Assembly: GCA_937894825.1 (NCBI GenBank)
Contig: CALCQT010000307.1
Location: 1-7,196 of the forward strand
DNA length: 7,196 nucleotides
Reading direction: 5' to 3'
DNA from: an uncultured Anaerolineaceae bacterium
GTDB lineage: Bacteria; Chloroflexota; Anaerolineae; Anaerolineales; Anaerolineaceae
The position numbers and the translations under genes were made by a program. The notes beneath the pieces are model-generated. The model was not told the origin of the DNA. It was given only the letters and a program-made list of their open reading frames with translations, and did no database searches. Positions 5,427 through 7,196 of the stretch are shown here, one piece after another; position 1 is the first letter of the stretch, and each line of letters opens with the position of its first letter.

Positions 5427-6128
5427 ATCAACATTGCAAGTTACTTCCTCGCCGCCTTCAAAAAGAATCGGGCCTGCCATCCAGGTAAAGCGGCTGTCGA
5501 AATTATCTTTATATTCGGCAAGGAATTGTCCATCAATGTAAAAATACGACATTCCGTTCAATCGGATAATATCAACTTTATACATTTTTCCGACTTCGCC
5601 ATAATCAGAAAGATCAAGAATATCGAATGAGTTTTTCCCGTACGCTGTGTTGGTGTAGCCGTCTATTTTTTTGCCGATCATCACGGAAACGGCATGGCTT
5701 TTTTCGAAATCCACGATTTCGCGGTCTGTGTATTGCAGAAAGCATCCGCCCGTACCAGACGGATATTCTTTTGCGATTCCCATCTCTATGTGAATTGCGA
5801 AATCAGCGTAACTGCCAAAATCGAGCGGGACATAAAAGATGCCATACCCGCCTTCATTTTCCATCGGCGTCGGAGAAATCTGGCGCATTGTCCACACGCC
5901 GCCTTTCTTGAAGTGAGTGAGTATCACGCCGTTCTCTTTTTCGGATATTTTCTCGGCAAAGTGCTTATCACATAAATCGCTATACAGTAATCGCGGAAAG
6001 TGGGTTTCAATATCCAGCAACATTTCTTCCCGGCGGGATTTGACTTCCGGATCGATTTTTTCCTGTGCAAAAACGGCTGATGGAATCAGCAAAGCAACAG
6101 ACAGCAGAACAAATAGTGCTTTTTTCAT
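5403..6128 (-). CDS. Secreted protein, probable concanavalin A-like/LamG-type β-sandwich
   Basis: This is a 241-residue exported protein. Residues 1-21 are a signal peptide (MKKALFVLLSVALLIPSAVFA) with a normal signal peptidase I site before QE. The mature part starts with a charged helical segment (about 23-60). The β-rich remainder contains YGIFYVPLDFGSYADFAIHI (95-114), a GTGGCFLQY element, and the characteristic end MYKVDIIRLNGMSYFYIDGQ with CNVDNIVIRRK. That last arrangement (solvent-exposed strand, 'ng...fYIDG' hairpin, closing strand) is common in conA-like lectin/glucanase and DUF1080-type domains that bind or cleave glycans. No catalytic glutamate pair can be singled out, so binding is as likely as hydrolysis. 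The start at 6128 has CGAGG about five bases upstream. It is the first gene after a strong promoter and probably leads an operon with the genes at 4054-5343 and 3490-3999. Confidence 0.78.
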   Translation of the reverse strand: MKKALFVLLSVALLIPSAVFAQEKIDPEVKSRREEMLLDIETHFPRLLYSDLCDKHFAEKISEKENGVILTHFKKGGVWTMRQISPTPMENEGGYGIFYVPLDFGSYADFAIHIEMGIAKEYPSGTGGCFLQYTDREIVDFEKSHAVSVMIGKKIDGYTNTAYGKNSFDILDLSDYGEVGKMYKVDIIRLNGMSYFYIDGQFLAEYKDNFDSRFTWMAGPILFEGGEEVTCNVDNIVIRRK

Positions 6129-6227
6129 TTGAACCTCGATTATCCATTTATCGTTTCCAGATTTGGGATTTATTTATAGAACACAGATTTCATTTGTCGC
6201 GCCTGTTCTGTCGCATCATATCTGTTT

Positions 6228-6255
6228 AGAATAAAGCAGCATATGACACAGTCAA
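6228..6255 (-). promoter_or_regulatory. Second possible promoter of the secreted-protein operon
   Basis: TTGACT (6250-6255) and TATTCT (6228-6233) lie 16 bases apart on the minus strand. The -35 box matches at five of six positions, the -10 at four. A transcript would start near 6221, about 93 bases ahead of the ATG at 6128. Confidence 0.4.
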
Positions 6256-6262
6256 CAAAACG

Positions 6263-6278
6263 CTATAAGCAATTATAG
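6263..6278. promoter_or_regulatory. Inverted repeat CTATAA-N4-TTATAG over the -10 box
   Basis: Perfect 6-base arms (6263-6268 and 6273-6278) flank four bases. One arm is the -10 element of the near-consensus promoter and the other covers its start site. A regulator bound here would occlude RNA polymerase. Because -10 sequences are themselves AT-rich, the symmetry may be chance. Confidence 0.35.
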
Positions 6279-6300
6279 ACGCAATTGTTGTATTTGTTAA
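6272..6300 (-). promoter_or_regulatory. Near-consensus σ70 promoter of the secreted-protein operon
   Basis: On the minus strand TTAACA (6295-6300, five of six) and TATAAT (6272-6277, perfect) are separated by exactly 17 bases. Transcription would start near 6265, leaving a leader of about 137 bases before the ATG at 6128. This is the best promoter match in the window. Confidence 0.7.
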
Positions 6301-6405
6301 AACTGATTGCCGGATTACGCGCATTATTTTTAGGAGTTGTTGATTTAGAAATATTGTTTCATTGTGTTTTCTATATAGATCTATTTTCTTGAGCGGGGGT
6401 GAGTG

Positions 6406-6489
6406 ATGAAAAGATCAATCAGAATCAAATACCATAGATACGATACTTCCGCAGCTATGCGTAATCATCATTTTCGGTCGAGTTTTTGA
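6406..6489 (+). CDS. Possible 27-residue basic peptide ORF, or small RNA, ending at a terminator
   Basis: ATG at 6406 opens a 27-codon frame ending in TGA at 6487-6489. A purine-rich GGGGGTGA (6395-6402) lies just before the start. The peptide begins MKRSIRIKYHRYDTSAAM and ends HHFRSSF, so it is strongly basic with no hydrophobic segment. A strong intrinsic terminator starts ten bases after the stop, which makes a short plus-strand transcription unit plausible, translated or not. I could not find a convincing promoter upstream: the AT-rich stretch 6331-6390 holds only weak boxes. I know of no homologue. Chance is a fair alternative for an ORF this short. Confidence 0.35.
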   Translation: MKRSIRIKYHRYDTSAAMRNHHFRSSF

Positions 6490-6498
6490 GTTCGCTAT

Positions 6499-6531
6499 AA
6501 AAAAACGCCGATGATGCCGGCGTTTTTTTTT
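6499..6531. terminator. Strong bidirectional intrinsic terminator
   Basis: A run of seven A (6499-6505) and CGCCG (6506-6510) pairs with CGGCG (6518-6522) and a run of nine T (6523-6531), with a seven-base loop. It works on both strands: for the toxin-antitoxin operon, whose antitoxin stop lies at 6533-6535 on the minus strand, and for any plus-strand transcript through 6406-6489. It also insulates the secreted-protein operon from the toxin-antitoxin genes. Confidence 0.9.
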
Positions 6532-6532
6532 C

Positions 6533-6844
6533 TCACTTCATACGCGCAAACGATTCAAAGCAGGATGGGTTTTCTTTCAGCATTCCGATCATGCGGCGGG
6601 CTGAGCCATTTGGTCTTTTTGTTCCAGCTTCCCAGGCCTCAACCGCTTTTTTGGAGACTCCCAAAGCGCCGGCAAATAGCGTTTGCGTCATGCCGGCACG
6701 GTTGCGAATCTGCTTAATCTCATCCGCTTCAAATTCGGGAACCGGTTCGACAAAATAAATGGTGGACCGCCCTCTTGTCTTGTTCCCACGTTCGTATTCA
6801 ATTGCGTCATTCAGGCTTTGAATGATATCTTTGCCGATGGTCAT
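6533..6844 (-). CDS. HigA-like antitoxin, XRE-type helix-turn-helix protein
   Basis: This 103-residue protein is the antitoxin of a type II pair. Residues 1-38 form the N-terminal part (LNDAIEYERG), expected to contact the toxin. Residues 40-76 are a canonical XRE helix-turn-helix: EADEIKQIRNRAGMTQTLFA, then LGVSKKAVEAWEAG. The C-terminal tail has RPNGSARRMIGMLKENP. This arrangement is typical of HigA-2/NadS-type antitoxins, which neutralise a RelE-fold mRNase and repress their own operon. ATG at 6844 is supported by GGAGA about six bases upstream. The gene overlaps the toxin gene by 38 bases in another frame, which ties its translation to that of the toxin. Toxin-first order is the usual one for higBA pairs. 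A terminator follows two bases after the stop. Confidence 0.92.
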   Translation of the reverse strand: MTIGKDIIQSLNDAIEYERGNKTRGRSTIYFVEPVPEFEADEIKQIRNRAGMTQTLFAGALGVSKKAVEAWEAGTKRPNGSARRMIGMLKENPSCFESFARMK

Positions 6845-7196
6845 TTATTTCTCCGCTTTCTTTCAGTTCATTTTCCAGTAAATTGACAAGTTTTCTGATC
6901 TCTGCTTTCTCGCTTTCATTGATAGTTCCTTTCTGATTCTTTGCATATACTGCTAAAAGGTAAATCTTCTCAAAAAGGAGAAAATCAATATATAATACCC
7001 GCCCAGAGGCGCTTTTTCCCCTTCCGGGTAAGGCTATGCGGATTTTCCTCACGCCATTCGTCTTGGTAATCACCGCACCTTTTCGCGGGTTCTCTGTTAG
7101 CACTTTTTGCAAGCCGGACAAGTCGTCATCTGTGAGCCCCATCAATTCCCACTGTTTGTCGAATAATGGGAGATGGATAAATTCTCGTCCGTTTAC
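6807..7196 (-). CDS. RelE/HigB-like mRNA interferase toxin, start outside window
   Basis: The frame is open to the right edge, so at least 129 residues are seen and the first few lie outside. The translated start, VNGREFIHLPLFDKQWELMG, matches the opening of this family. The start at 7145 (TTG) or 7142 (ATG) would cut away that conserved part. Further landmarks are LTDDDLSGLQKVLTENPRKG, TNGVRKIRIALPGRGKSASG, RVLYIDFLLFEKIYLLAVYA and KNQKGTINESEKAEIRKL, matching the RelE toxin family PF06296. Such toxins are ribosome-dependent mRNases that stop translation under stress. The core looks intact, with no frameshift, and the basic Arg/Lys-rich strand (RKIRIALPGRGK) expected for RNA contact is kept. 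The partner antitoxin overlaps its 3' end by 38 bases. The promoter and any operator must lie beyond 7196. Confidence 0.9.
   Translation of the reverse strand, partial: VNGREFIHLPLFDKQWELMGLTDDDLSGLQKVLTENPRKGAVITKTNGVRKIRIALPGRGKSASGRVLYIDFLLFEKIYLLAVYAKNQKGTINESEKAEIRKLVNLLENELKESGEINDHRQRYHSKPE

Noticed and set aside
1..7196. CRISPR array, insertion sequence or transposase
   Set aside because: No regularly spaced repeats, no terminal inverted repeats with target duplications, and no transposase-like protein can be seen.

Overview
The window most resembles a chromosomal segment of an uncultivated, moderate-GC bacterium, probably Chloroflexota (Anaerolineae-like). The pointers are the style of the Opp-type solute-binding protein at the left edge, the secreted β-domain/DUF4352-like protein, and a sunset-domain protein with a Pro/Thr spacer. 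This is pattern recognition, not a search result. Every protein gene of normal size is on the minus strand. The only plus-strand features are a tRNA and a possible 27-codon ORF or small RNA.

Layout. 1-893 (minus): N-terminal ~300 residues of a peptide/oligopeptide ABC-transporter binding protein that continues past the left edge. 894-1183: divergent regulatory gap with a possible promoter for that gene, two perfect short palindromes and a good σ70-type promoter for the tRNA. 1184-1257 (plus): tRNA-Arg with the rare bacterial anticodon GCG, followed by a two-way terminator. 1310-1508 (minus): frameshifted, start-less relic of the gene found intact at 3490-3999. 1522-3392 (minus): an AT-rich, overlapping three-gene cassette made of a TIGR04255-family protein and two proteins I cannot name. 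3490-3999: membrane-anchored SFSWKR/sunset-domain protein. 4054-5343 and 5403-6128: two secreted proteins, one with a tandem β-domain plus a DUF4352-like domain, the other a concanavalin A-like domain. 6129-6405: regulatory gap with a near-consensus promoter and an inverted repeat over its -10 box. 6406-6531: possible 27-codon ORF ending in a strong intrinsic terminator. 6533-7196: RelE/HigB-like toxin (cut by the right edge) overlapping a HigA-like HTH antitoxin.

How the parts may work together. The two secreted proteins and the SFSWKR/sunset protein are closely spaced on one strand (59 and 54 bases) and probably share the promoter near 6272-6300, suggesting a small cell-surface operon. The TIGR04255 cassette sits downstream of them, with homologous SFSWKR sequence on both sides (intact upstream, decayed downstream), next to a tRNA and in lower-GC DNA. 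That arrangement suggests an acquired cassette. It is the best candidate here for an undescribed system, possibly a defence or conflict module, but no catalytic motif in it reveals its activity.
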